A DNA stretch of 5,460 nucleotides, taken from NCBI GenBank assembly GCA_900299205.1, contig OMIW01000128.1, positions 1 to 5,460 on the forward strand. Reading direction: 5' to 3'. Position numbers and translations under genes: made by a program. The notes under the pieces are model-generated. The model searched no databases. It had not been told where the DNA came from and saw only the letters and a program-made list of their open reading frames with translations. Origin of the DNA: Pseudomonadota bacterium (GTDB lineage: Bacteria > Bdellovibrionota_C > UBA2361 > OMIW01). The first letter of the stretch is position 1. Each line of letters opens with the position of its first letter. Below are positions 1 through 5,460 of the stretch, piece by piece.

Positions 1-1
1 C

Positions 2-433
2 GACATGCTCGAAGGGCTCATCCGCGGCGAGCAAGATCGGTTCGAGCATCCGTTCCGTAATCTGGTAACGAACACCTTAAGCTTCCACGACGTCACCGCC
101 GACAAAGCAGAATCGTGCTATCACGCATTCGTCATCGGGATGCTCGTGTATCTCAATGCAACACACGAGGTGCGGAGCAACCGCGAGAGTGGCTACGGAA
201 GGTACGACGTGATGATCATCCCCCGTGATCCGGCGCGGTATTCGGGGGTGGTGATTGAATTTAAAATAGTCCCCAAGGGGGGAACGATAGAGGAAACGCT
301 CGAGAGTGCGCATCAGCAGATCGAGGAGAAGAACTACGCAGCGGAGCTCCGGGAGCGCGGGTGTTCGCGGGTGGTACGATGGGGCATTGCATTTCGGGGG
401 AAGGAGGTTGGGGTTTTGGTGCGGGGGGGATAA
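2..433 (+). CDS. PD-(D/E)XK nuclease-like C-terminal domain of an AAA-ATPase-like protein (5' end outside window)
   Basis: The reading frame is open at the left edge, so the ATG at 5 is probably internal and an N-terminal part is missing. The visible 142 residues, numbered from that Met, match the PDDEXK_9 type of domain, which in this family usually follows an AAA-ATPase-like domain. The core is easy to see: NTLSFHD (23-29), YHAFVIGMLVYL (39-50), SNRESGYGRYDVMIIP (58-73), then VVIEFK (82-87). D68, E85 and K87 fit the D...ExK catalytic triad, E61 lies just before it, and Q105...Y111 fits the trailing QxxxY-like helix. The fold normally cuts nucleic acid, but the cellular role of this very common family is not established and a defence or mobile-element role is only a guess. 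The gene ends soon after a run of seven G (423-429), at about the usual end of the domain. It is convergent with the SPFH gene. Confidence 0.88.
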   Translation, partial: DMLEGLIRGEQDRFEHPFRNLVTNTLSFHDVTADKAESCYHAFVIGMLVYLNATHEVRSNRESGYGRYDVMIIPRDPARYSGVVIEFKIVPKGGTIEETLESAHQQIEEKNYAAELRERGCSRVVRWGIAFRGKEVGVLVRGG

Positions 434-566
434 GACGGTGTCTATGAGCTGCCTCCCCCTTCCTGCGGACCGGAGGCCCGCGCACCCAGGATCTATCACC
501 GAACAATCCGTGCGTTGAGCTCGATGCCTTGTTTTCGAAGCCTTTGAGGAATAGAGAGGGGCGCAC

Positions 567-603
567 AAAAAAAGGGTGTGAATCAGCACCTGATATCACA
601 CCC
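567..603 (-). terminator. Rho-independent terminator of the SPFH gene
   Basis: Read on the minus strand, GGGTGTGA pairs perfectly with TCACACCC (596-603 with 574-581). After one bulged base, ATCAG pairs with CTGAT around a 3-nt loop, giving about 13 bp of stem. Seven consecutive T (567-573 on the complement) follow the stem directly. The T tract is on the minus-strand side only, so the terminator serves the SPFH gene, whose stop lies about 77 nt upstream. As a stem it may also hinder transcription arriving from the convergent nuclease gene. Confidence 0.92.
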
Positions 604-623
604 CGCTCGAAACTTGGCAGAGA

Positions 624-671
624 CACTATCCTCCAGAGACGCCATCCTCCAGAGACGCTATCCTCTGGAAG
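624..671. repeat. Three tandem copies of a 16-bp unit
   Basis: The units begin at 624, 640 and 656. The first two, CACTATCCTCCAGAGA and CGCCATCCTCCAGAGA, differ at two positions, and the third is more diverged (CGCTATCCTCTGGAAG). The array lies between the SPFH stop codon and its terminator, so it would be in the 3' untranslated part of that mRNA. There it reads as repeated GGAGGAT/GAGGAT words. TCCAGAG (648-654) and CTCTGGA (663-669) can form a 7-bp stem with an 8-nt loop. No function can be assigned. Confidence 0.8.
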
Positions 672-679
672 TACCGCGC

Positions 680-1477
680 CTACTGTGGACTTTCGATGTT
701 CATAAAGGGAAGAACACCATCCCCACCCAAAACCTGCGGGAAATGACCGTCCCACTTGTCGATCGCTCGAGCTTGTAAGACGAGACTACCTCCGACCGAC
801 TTAAGCGCTTCTGCTTCCAGTCGTTGAGCTTCGGCTTCACCTCGCGCCCTGTTAACCGCAGCCACGGCATTCTGCTCCGCTTCCTCGGCGAGATACGCCG
901 CTTTACGGGCATTTTGCTCCGCTATCTGCTTCTGCTCGACAGCTTCATCGAACTTGTCGGAGAAGTTGAGAGTAGAGACCGCGGCATCGCGAACCAGAAT
1001 CCCGTACGGCTGGAGGCGACTTCCCACCAGGGAGTCAAAGCTTCCCTTGAGGTCAGACCTCTTAGTGATCACCTCCTCTGCCGTATAGCTCGCAGCCGCC
1101 TGGTTAAAGGCTTCTTGCGTCTGCGGGATCACGATCCGGTCGTCAAGATCATTGAGACTGCCGAGATCTCGACGAATCGATGGGAGGCTCGCACGATCAA
1201 TACCGATATTCAGCACAAAAGTCGCTTCGACCGGCTGAAGATCTCTGGTCTTTGATTGGACCGTGATCTCGTGCTTGCGGACCCCGACGGTGTATAGAGT
1301 GTAACTCTCGACCAACGGAATCTTGATGTGAGGCCCCGGCTCGAGGCTTACTGGCCGAACCACCCCCAATCGCTGAATGGTCGCCCCCTCGGTCGGACCG
1401 ACGACGAAAAATGAATTTGCCACGATCACGACGAGCGCAGCGAGGACTGCTGCCAATTTTGAAGCTGTTTTCGACAT
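680..1477 (-). CDS. SPFH/band-7 (prohibitin-like) membrane protein
   Basis: This is a complete 265-residue protein of normal length for small bacterial prohibitin/stomatin-like proteins. Such proteins form large membrane-attached rings or scaffolds, often linked to protease control or membrane organisation. A single hydrophobic segment (about 7-27) forms the N-terminal anchor. The SPFH domain follows (about 28-175), with the characteristic GPTEGATIQRLGVV start and LEPGPHIKIPLV (45-56). A charged Ala/Glu/Gln-rich coiled coil covers about 176-228, including ARGEAEAQRLEAEALK (211-226). The C-terminal KWDGHFPQVLGGDGVLPFMNI (241-261) is the ending seen in many prohibitin-family proteins. The ATG at 1475-1477 is preferred because it keeps the membrane anchor. 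Its Shine-Dalgarno sequence is weak (only TAGG close to the start). It is divergent from the TPR gene, with its own promoter and terminator, and no NfeD-type partner gene is visible next to it. The specific role is unknown. Confidence 0.9.
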   Translation of the reverse strand: MSKTASKLAAVLAALVVIVANSFFVVGPTEGATIQRLGVVRPVSLEPGPHIKIPLVESYTLYTVGVRKHEITVQSKTRDLQPVEATFVLNIGIDRASLPSIRRDLGSLNDLDDRIVIPQTQEAFNQAAASYTAEEVITKRSDLKGSFDSLVGSRLQPYGILVRDAAVSTLNFSDKFDEAVEQKQIAEQNARKAAYLAEEAEQNAVAAVNRARGEAEAQRLEAEALKSVGGSLVLQARAIDKWDGHFPQVLGGDGVLPFMNIESPQ

Positions 1478-1500
1478 GAACCTATATGAAGAACGGATCG

Positions 1501-1528
1501 ATCATACCTGAACGATTACCACTATCAA
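1501..1528 (-). promoter_or_regulatory. Sigma70-like promoter of the SPFH gene
   Basis: On the minus strand a -35 box TTGATA (1523-1528) and a -10 box TATGAT (1501-1506) are separated by 16 bp. Each matches the consensus at five of six positions. Transcription would start near 1493-1494, giving a leader of about 16 nt before the ATG at 1477. Position and strand fit the SPFH gene exactly. This is judged by eye only. Confidence 0.7.
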
Positions 1529-1683
1529 GAGCCCCTGTCGGGAAACCGTGACCTCGAACCTCTTTAACGCGGGGGGGGTAGAGGCTGAAAGCAGAGCAGC
1601 CAACCATTACCCCCGGTGAGATCACATCCACTATTCGCACCACCTCGTACTGTTCGATGCTCCAAGCGTTCTGCCGGACAAAC

Positions 1684-1713
1684 TAGACAAGCCAAGCAGG
1701 AGAAATGCATAAT
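1684..1713 (+). promoter_or_regulatory. Candidate sigma70-like promoter of the TPR gene
   Basis: TAGACA (1684-1689) and CATAAT (1708-1713) are separated by 18 bp, each five of six to consensus. The start point would be near 1720, leaving a leader of about 15 nt that contains the ribosome binding site. The rest of the 257-bp divergent gap (1478-1734) holds the SPFH promoter and a run of eight G (1571-1578); I see no gene in it. Confidence 0.5.
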
Positions 1714-1723
1714 CTTGGGAGTT

Positions 1724-1730
1724 GAGGGAG
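1724..1730 (+). promoter_or_regulatory. Ribosome binding site of the TPR gene
   Basis: The purine-rich GAGGGAG ends 4 nt before the ATG at 1735. It supports this start, which also gives a complete signal peptide. The spacing is slightly short. Confidence 0.65.
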
Positions 1731-1734
1731 AACT

Positions 1735-2817
1735 ATGAAAAATATCCTACCGGCCTTCGTTATCGTCTCGATACTGTTTCTAACCCTCGGCAAGGCCGAC
1801 GCTCAAGGTGCCGGGATCGAGTGGCAAACGCTCAATGAAGAGGCGATGGACCTCGGTCGTCAGGGCCAATACGGTCGCGCAGTAACGGTCGCACAGGCGG
1901 CGTTGAGGGTGGCAGGGCAAAACGTTGGACCGGAACATCCCGACGTGGCCACCAGCCTGAACAATCTGGCAGAGCTTTACCGAACCCAAGGCGAATACGC
2001 AAAGGCTGAGCCGCTCTACAAGCGCTCGCTGGCAATTAAGGAAAAGGTGCTGGGACCGAAACATCCCGCCGTGGCCACCAGTCTAAACAATCTGGCAGCG
2101 CTTTACGCCAACCAAGGCGAAGACGCCAAGGCCGAACCGCTGTACAAACGCTCGCTGGCAATTAGGGAAAAGGCTCTCGGACCGGAGCATCCCGACGTGG
2201 CCACCAGCCTGAACAATCTGGCATTGCTTTACTTCCACCAACGCGAATACGGCAAGGCCGAACCGCTCTACAAGCGCTCGCTGGCAATTACGGAAACGGC
2301 GCTGGGACCGGAGCATCCCGCCGTGGCCCTCAGCCTGAACAATCTGGCTGGGCTTTACGACAACCAAGGCGAATACGCCAAGGCCGAACCGCTCTACAAG
2401 CGCTCGCTGGCAATTAGGGAAAAGGCGATGGGACCGGAGCATCCCGACGTGGCCACCACTCTGCACAATCTGGCGGGGCTTTACTACACCCAAGGCGAAT
2501 ACGCCAAGGCCGAACCGCTCTACAAGCGCTCGCTGGCAACTACGGAAAAGGCGCTGGGACCAAAACACCCCAAGGTGGCCACCAGTTTGCACAATCTGGC
2601 AGCGCTTTACAAAACCCAAGGGGAATACGCCAAGGCCGAACCGCTCTACAAGCGCTCGCTGGCAATTTTAGAAAAAGCGCTGGGACCGGAGCATCCCAAC
2701 GTGGCCACCAGTCTTGAGAATCTCGCAGGCCTCTATCGTGCCACAAAGCGGACCACAGAAGCTGAGAGGCTCGATGCGCGTGCCGAGCTCATCCGGGCGA
2801 GAAATCGGGCTAAGTAA
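1735..2817 (+). CDS. Exported TPR protein (kinesin-light-chain-type repeats)
   Basis: This 360-residue protein starts with a Sec signal peptide: Lys at 2, a hydrophobic core at about 4-19, and an A21-D22-A23 cleavage site before Q24. The mature protein should therefore lie in the periplasm or outside the cell. A degenerate helical unit (about 34-64) leads into seven units of 42 residues starting at 65, 107, 149, 191, 233, 275 and 317. Each begins GPxHPxVA, continues SLxNLAxLY and has QGEYAKAEPLYKRSLA, which are the paired helices of kinesin-light-chain-type TPRs (TPR_12/TPR_10 type). The seventh unit is diverged and acts as a C-terminal cap. Such arrays form superhelical scaffolds for protein binding, and no catalytic residues are visible. 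The partner cannot be inferred from the neighbours. The cytoplasmic form of this family is more familiar, so the clear signal peptide is worth noting. It is convergent with the unknown gene at 3066-3467. Confidence 0.92.
   Translation: MKNILPAFVIVSILFLTLGKADAQGAGIEWQTLNEEAMDLGRQGQYGRAVTVAQAALRVAGQNVGPEHPDVATSLNNLAELYRTQGEYAKAEPLYKRSLAIKEKVLGPKHPAVATSLNNLAALYANQGEDAKAEPLYKRSLAIREKALGPEHPDVATSLNNLALLYFHQREYGKAEPLYKRSLAITETALGPEHPAVALSLNNLAGLYDNQGEYAKAEPLYKRSLAIREKAMGPEHPDVATTLHNLAGLYYTQGEYAKAEPLYKRSLATTEKALGPKHPKVATSLHNLAALYKTQGEYAKAEPLYKRSLAILEKALGPEHPNVATSLENLAGLYRATKRTTEAERLDARAELIRARNRAK
1927..2814 (+). repeat. Tandem 126-bp repeats encoding the TPR units
   Basis: Units start at 1927, 2053, 2179, 2305, 2431 and 2557, with exactly 126 bp each. 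A diverged seventh unit runs from 2683 to the end of the gene. Long blocks are nearly identical in DNA as well as protein; TACAAGCGCTCGCTGGCA, for example, recurs in the six units with at most one change. Differences cluster in a few codons per unit. This points to expansion by duplication or gene conversion, and is a likely site of copy-number change and of assembly collapse. Confidence 0.93.
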
Positions 2818-2841
2818 CGGAGCGCGAGGCGCTGTGCTCCG
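2818..2841 (+). terminator. Hairpin directly after the TPR gene, weak terminator candidate
   Basis: CGGAGC (2818-2823) pairs with GCTCCG (2836-2841), and GCG/CGC pairs inside it. The hairpin begins at the base after the stop codon. No T tract follows, so it may stabilise or pause the transcript rather than end it. Confidence 0.3.
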
Positions 2842-3001
2842 AAGGAATTCTGTGCCGCTGAAAAAATGGTTCAGCTCGGAGATACTTGTCCGCACCCCCG
2901 CCGTCGTTGATGACTCTTGCCTTTCATCTTTCCGCTTCGGGGGAGTTCGTAAAAGAGGTTCTCAACGATTTGTTTCTGCGATTGAGGGCATGTATCTCAA
3001 G

Positions 3002-3035
3002 AAAAGAGCCAGGCACCCGGGGGGGTGGCTGGCTC
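3002..3035 (-). terminator. Rho-independent terminator of the unknown gene at 3066-3467
   Basis: The arms 3006-3018 (GAGCCAGGCACCC) and 3023-3035 pair over 13 positions with one G-G mismatch (3013/3028) around a GGGG loop. On the minus strand the stem is followed by TTTT (complement of 3002-3005) and then CTTGAG. It lies about 31 nt after the stop of the minus-strand gene. The T tract is short, so termination may be incomplete. This site is independent support that the upstream reading frame is a real transcribed gene. Confidence 0.7.
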
Positions 3036-3065
3036 GAGATGGGGGATGTGGAGGACTGAGGCAAA

Positions 3066-3467
3066 TCACGGCCGAGGAGGCTCCAGCGAATCGAGCCAGT
3101 TGAGCCACGATCCGACCGCCCCCCTGTACTTGATCACTGGCCACCCGAGGCGAAACCGCTCCTCTGGTCCGTAGACCCAGATGGTGGTTCCCGCGTAAAG
3201 GGTCCGCAACCACTGATAGATGGCTGTGTACCTCGAGTGCGAGTTTGGGATGAACGGAACCATAAATAGCTCCGCATCCCTCCTTGCTCGACGCCCATCC
3301 CCTGACGCACCCTCAAGCACCTCACCCCTCAGAAACTCGAATTGAGCCAAAGGGGGTGATGCCGAGAGCCGAATGAGAAAAAATTGGGGGCTCTTGCTCA
3401 ACTCCCCGACAAAGAGGATCTGTTGACCCTCGTGCGGGACGATAAGAGCTGGTACGGGAAAAAACAT
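3066..3467 (-). CDS. Hypothetical protein, 133 residues
   Basis: I do not recognise this protein. It has no clear signal peptide or membrane segment. It mixes hydrophobic strand-like stretches (QQILFVGEL at 15-23, QFFLIRLS at 28-35) with a basic patch (GRRARRD, 58-64). The C-terminal half is rich in Trp and Tyr: YQWLRTLYAGTTIWVYG at about 83-99 and SWLNWLDSLEPP at about 119-130. That composition and the terminator just downstream favour a real gene. The ATG at 3465-3467 has no Shine-Dalgarno and lies 8 nt from a large inverted repeat. A stop codon at 3492-3494 in the same frame prevents much extension. The internal ATG at 3261-3263 (residue 69) has GGAG 6 nt before it and would give a 65-residue protein. 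The gene is convergent with the TPR gene and divergent from the protease gene. It could also be a remnant of a longer protein. Confidence 0.6.
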   Translation of the reverse strand: MFFPVPALIVPHEGQQILFVGELSKSPQFFLIRLSASPPLAQFEFLRGEVLEGASGDGRRARRDAELFMVPFIPNSHSRYTAIYQWLRTLYAGTTIWVYGPEERFRLGWPVIKYRGAVGSWLNWLDSLEPPRP

Positions 3468-3475
3468 AATGACAG

Positions 3476-3519
3476 GTGCGACAACGTGGTATCACCGTGG
3501 CACCACCACGTTGTCGCAC
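3476..3519. repeat. Perfect 15-bp inverted repeat with 14-bp spacer
   Basis: GTGCGACAACGTGGT (3476-3490) and ACCACGTTGTCGCAC (3505-3519) are exact reverse complements. A G-T and an A-T pair could extend the stem outwards in RNA. It occupies the 5' region of the minus-strand unknown gene, ending 8 nt before its ATG. No T tract follows immediately on either strand, so it is not a standard terminator. It could be an operator, an mRNA hairpin masking the start, or a small palindromic repeat element. Confidence 0.85.
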
Positions 3520-3839
3520 TTCCCCTCAGTTCTCCCTGATCAGCCCGTTCATCGCGCCATCTTGTCGACAAGCCTAAGAGGCTGCGAAATAAGGGGTTTT
3601 CTCCTTTATACCCCGAGAATTACCCTTTTCGCCCGACCTCTCACAGACCCTCAAAATCCTTGGAAGAACCGAACTTATTAACCCTCAACCAATGCAAAAG
3701 TGCCATTTTCGGGTGACAGATGCAAATAGAGGGCGACCGGGGGACAAGAGCCTTTTTCCCGGCGTCTCGTCCTAATAGCACATCGAGGCCTCAAAACGGC
3801 ATACTTTGGGAGGTCGGTTTGTTGGTAATGTGAGTAACC
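3520..3839. other. Non-coding divergent region between the unknown gene and the protease gene
   Basis: I find no convincing gene here; the small open frames have poor composition and no ribosome binding site. Besides the palindromes at 3536-3543 and 3561-3572, there is a possible plus-strand RNA hairpin, CCGGGGGA (3737-3744) with TTTCCCGG (3755-3762), an 8-bp stem with two G-U pairs. It lies in what would be the protease leader. GGGAGGT (3808-3814) looks like a ribosome binding site but is too far (25 nt) from the protease ATG. No promoter with both boxes is clear for either flanking gene. Confidence 0.6.
3561..3572. promoter_or_regulatory. 12-bp perfect palindrome, possible operator
   Basis: CTTGTCGACAAG is self-complementary over all 12 bases. 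The shorter palindrome CTGATCAG lies at 3536-3543, between it and the 15-bp inverted repeat. The position in a divergent intergenic region upstream of the unknown gene suits a dimeric repressor site. No known operator was recognised, and short palindromes also occur by chance. Confidence 0.3.
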
Positions 3840-5460
3840 ATGGGTCGTTGTTGGTCATTTCGTTCCTTTAGAAAGCTGAGCGGGGGCGCCGCGCTTCTCC
3901 TCGCGAGTATTTGCTTCCCCGTGGCGAGCCAAAGCCAACCACTCATGAGGCCCGACAACCCTCGGGTTTTCATCGACCCGAAAGGGCCACAGCCTTCGAT
4001 TATTGTGCGACCAGGGGTACCGCGGATCGACGGTATCCTATCGGGGTACCGCCTGGATCCGTCCTCGGGTGGGGTCATAACCTATAGTTTTTACGAGGAT
4101 ACGGTCTTTGCCGGCACCTACGGGGGGACCGAAACGGGAGTCCGAGAGGTTAGCGAGCCAATAAAGGCATCGGTGCGAACAATAATGGGCCACCTCTCCG
4201 AGGTCACGAACGTCAACTTCGTTGAGGTAGTTGAGAGCGTCAGCCAAGTTGGACAGATTCGGCTGCTGTTTTCAAATGGCCCAAGCTACGCATACGCCTA
4301 CTATCCCTCGAGCAACAGCTCGTCGAGTATCGCCTCTGATGTTCATCTCAATCCGAATTACGATCATAGCGCGAATACAAACGGGTTCCAGATGCCACCT
4401 GGCTATCATGGCTACATGTCTCTGATCCACGAGATAGGCCACGCACTTGGCCTCAAGCACCCCCATGACTCCTCTCCGAATCTTCTGCCAGGGGAGGACA
4501 ACACGTCATCGACGGTAATGACCTACAACTTTACCGGCAACTCCGCAGGGTTGCCGATGCCCTACGATATCGAGGCCCTGCAGTTCATGTACGGGAGCAG
4601 AGGAAGCAGGACGGTCGGCACCTCTTATGCGCTCCCCACACGAGCTAATCAGTATCAGGTGGGGGCCTCAACATATGTGAACACCACGGTGAACGCGAAG
4701 GTCTCGATATGGGATGAGGCCGGTGTTGACACCGTTGATTTGTCTGCACTCCCCCTCAATAGCTCGGGCTTTCGTATCGACCTTCGACCCGCGGGAGTTA
4801 TCACCACCAATTCATCCTTCAATTCCATCACTTACTCGGCGACTCCCGTCCCATCTGGCGCCATCGTTACCTCCAAAACATCGGGGTCAGGAGTATTCCT
4901 CTCATCGGATGCGGCTCGCATTGAGAATATCGTTGGTTCACGAAGCAGCGATCAGATTTATTTCAACAGTTTGGCAAACGTTTTGAGTGGCTTTGGGACT
5001 TCAACCGCATTCGGTGATGACGTCGTATTCTCGGCATCGACCGACGATGAAATATCAATCGTAGATATCGAGAGGTCCCAATTTTCGGATGCTCAGGTCG
5101 GATCGGATCTCGTGCTGACCCGAGCCGGTTTCGGCTCAATAACGGTGAAGAATTATTTCTCGGGAGCTACTCCTCGGATTGTATTTTCCGATCAAGAGTA
5201 CGGTTCATCCAGCGCTCCGACACCGACTCCGAGCCCCTCTGCGACGCCGACCTGGACCCCGCTGCCAACATGGACGCCACTTCCCACTTGGACCTCGACG
5301 GCAACGAGCACACCATCTCCTCAACCAACTCAGACGCCAACCGCCACCCCGTCAACAACGGCAACGGCAACCTCAACAGCAACTCGCACACCATCTCCTC
5401 AACCAACCGCGACAGCAACCAACTCGCCAAGCCCCACGACAACCCCAAGCGCAACCGCTA
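3840..5460 (+). CDS. Serralysin-like (M10B) zinc metalloprotease with Thr/Pro-rich tail (3' end outside window)
   Basis: The frame is open for 540 codons from the ATG at 3840 to the right edge. A stop at 3831-3833 limits the start, and the Shine-Dalgarno is poor. Residues 1-30 look like a Sec signal: basic RSFRK (8-12), a hydrophobic core, and V-A-S before Q31. The catalytic domain (about 64-252) opens with DGILSGYRL, and YGGTE follows. It carries the metzincin zinc site HEIGHALGLKH (197-207: H197, H201 and H207 bind zinc, E198 is catalytic) and continues PHD. The Met-turn is STVMTYN (M227, with Tyr229 as the serralysin zinc-site Tyr). DIEALQFMYG (243-252) is typical for the family. WDEAGVDTVDLSAL (from 291) and ENIVGS (from 362) match the serralysin C-terminal beta region, but the glycine-rich calcium nonapeptides are degenerate. 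Residues 421-452, with ITVKNYF, resemble a hemolysin-type calcium-binding-related block. A Thr/Pro/Ser linker starts near 459. An exported protease is likely; its substrate and anchor are unknown. Confidence 0.9.
   Translation, partial: MGRCWSFRSFRKLSGGAALLLASICFPVASQSQPLMRPDNPRVFIDPKGPQPSIIVRPGVPRIDGILSGYRLDPSSGGVITYSFYEDTVFAGTYGGTETGVREVSEPIKASVRTIMGHLSEVTNVNFVEVVESVSQVGQIRLLFSNGPSYAYAYYPSSNSSSSIASDVHLNPNYDHSANTNGFQMPPGYHGYMSLIHEIGHALGLKHPHDSSPNLLPGEDNTSSTVMTYNFTGNSAGLPMPYDIEALQFMYGSRGSRTVGTSYALPTRANQYQVGASTYVNTTVNAKVSIWDEAGVDTVDLSALPLNSSGFRIDLRPAGVITTNSSFNSITYSATPVPSGAIVTSKTSGSGVFLSSDAARIENIVGSRSSDQIYFNSLANVLSGFGTSTAFGDDVVFSASTDDEISIVDIERSQFSDAQVGSDLVLTRAGFGSITVKNYFSGATPRIVFSDQEYGSSSAPTPTPSPSATPTWTPLPTWTPLPTWTSTATSTPSPQPTQTPTATPSTTATATSTATRTPSPQPTATATNSPSPTTTPSATA
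5217..5460 (+). repeat. Thr/Pro/Ser-rich low-complexity linker with internal repeats
   Basis: Eighty or more codons from residue 460 encode almost only Thr, Pro, Ala and Ser, with three Trp. WTPLPT occurs twice with period 18 bp (TGG at 5253, 5271 and 5289), using different synonymous codons. An identical 22-bp stretch recurs at 5308-5329 and 5386-5407, exactly 78 bp (26 codons) apart, both encoding TPSPQPT. Such linkers usually extend a domain away from the cell surface or join it to a further domain, which here would lie beyond the window. Confidence 0.85.

Noticed and set aside
824-1255. Plus-strand open frame of 143 codons inside the SPFH gene
   Set aside because: It is antisense to a well-supported SPFH protein with promoter and terminator, and its product has no recognisable features.
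1540-1570. GGTTCGA on the minus strand suggesting a tRNA T-loop
   Set aside because: The flanking bases do not form a T-stem and no cloverleaf can be drawn around it.
1705-1725. Six-codon leader frame (MHNLGS) with AGGAG just before it, ending at the TPR ribosome binding site
   Set aside because: It overlaps the candidate -10 box of the TPR promoter, so it would lie mostly upstream of the transcript start, and the AGGAG spacing is only 2 nt.
2083-2619. Long minus-strand open frame (178 codons) across the TPR repeats
   Set aside because: It is a shadow of the 126-bp periodic plus-strand gene; its own repeats merely mirror the TPR units, and it has no start signals.
2714-3103. Plus-strand open frame of 129 codons overlapping the TPR gene end
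   Set aside because: It begins inside the TPR coding region in another frame, runs through two hairpins and the end of the convergent gene, and has an unprotein-like composition.
3578-3600. Resemblance to an insertion-sequence end (GAGGCTGCGAAAT...)
   Set aside because: No matching inverted copy, target duplication or transposase frame is present in the window.
3828-3833. Start-stop pair ATGTGA in frame just before the protease ATG
   Set aside because: The purine-rich GGGAGGT upstream is 13 nt away and therefore poorly placed; the pair is likely chance and only serves to limit the protease start.
5167-5454. Minus-strand open frame opposite the Thr/Pro linker
   Set aside because: The low-complexity linker lacks stop codons on the opposite strand; the plus strand has clear domain continuity with the protease.

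Overview
The window is a stretch of moderately GC-rich bacterial DNA with five protein-coding genes. Three are complete and the two at the edges are cut. The content suggests an environmental Gram-negative bacterium: a serralysin-type metalloprotease, an exported kinesin-light-chain-type TPR protein, a prohibitin-like membrane protein, and the end of an AAA-ATPase/PD-(D/E)XK protein. No gene is a reliable lineage marker, so the taxonomic placement is loose. No tRNA, rRNA, CRISPR array, complete insertion sequence or replication origin is visible.

Layout: (1) 2-433 (+), the C-terminal part of a PD-(D/E)XK nuclease-like protein, open at the left edge. (2) 680-1477 (-), a complete SPFH/band-7 gene convergent with it. 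This gene has a good sigma70-like promoter at 1501-1528 and a textbook Rho-independent terminator at 567-603, so it reads as a single-gene unit. A 16-bp triplicated sequence lies between its stop codon and its terminator. (3) 1735-2817 (+), a secreted or periplasmic protein with a signal peptide and seven 42-residue TPR units. It is divergent from the SPFH gene and has its own promoter and ribosome binding site. (4) 3066-3467 (-), an unrecognised 133-residue protein convergent with the TPR gene. A hairpin terminator follows it, and a perfect 15-bp inverted repeat sits only 8 nt before its start codon. (5) 3840-5460 (+), an M10B (serralysin-like) zinc metalloprotease with an N-terminal Sec-type signal and a Thr/Pro-rich tail that runs off the right edge. 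It has no stop codon in the window.

The genes alternate in direction with intergenic gaps of about 250-370 bp. There is no evidence that they form an operon or one pathway. Three of the five (SPFH, TPR, protease) act at the membrane or outside the cytoplasm, which may be coincidence. The observations most worth following are the pattern of variable columns in the otherwise almost invariant TPR units, the protease architecture (Sec signal, serralysin catalytic domain, degenerate RTX region, repetitive Thr/Pro tail), and the palindrome cluster in front of the unknown gene. I see no convincing new multi-gene system.
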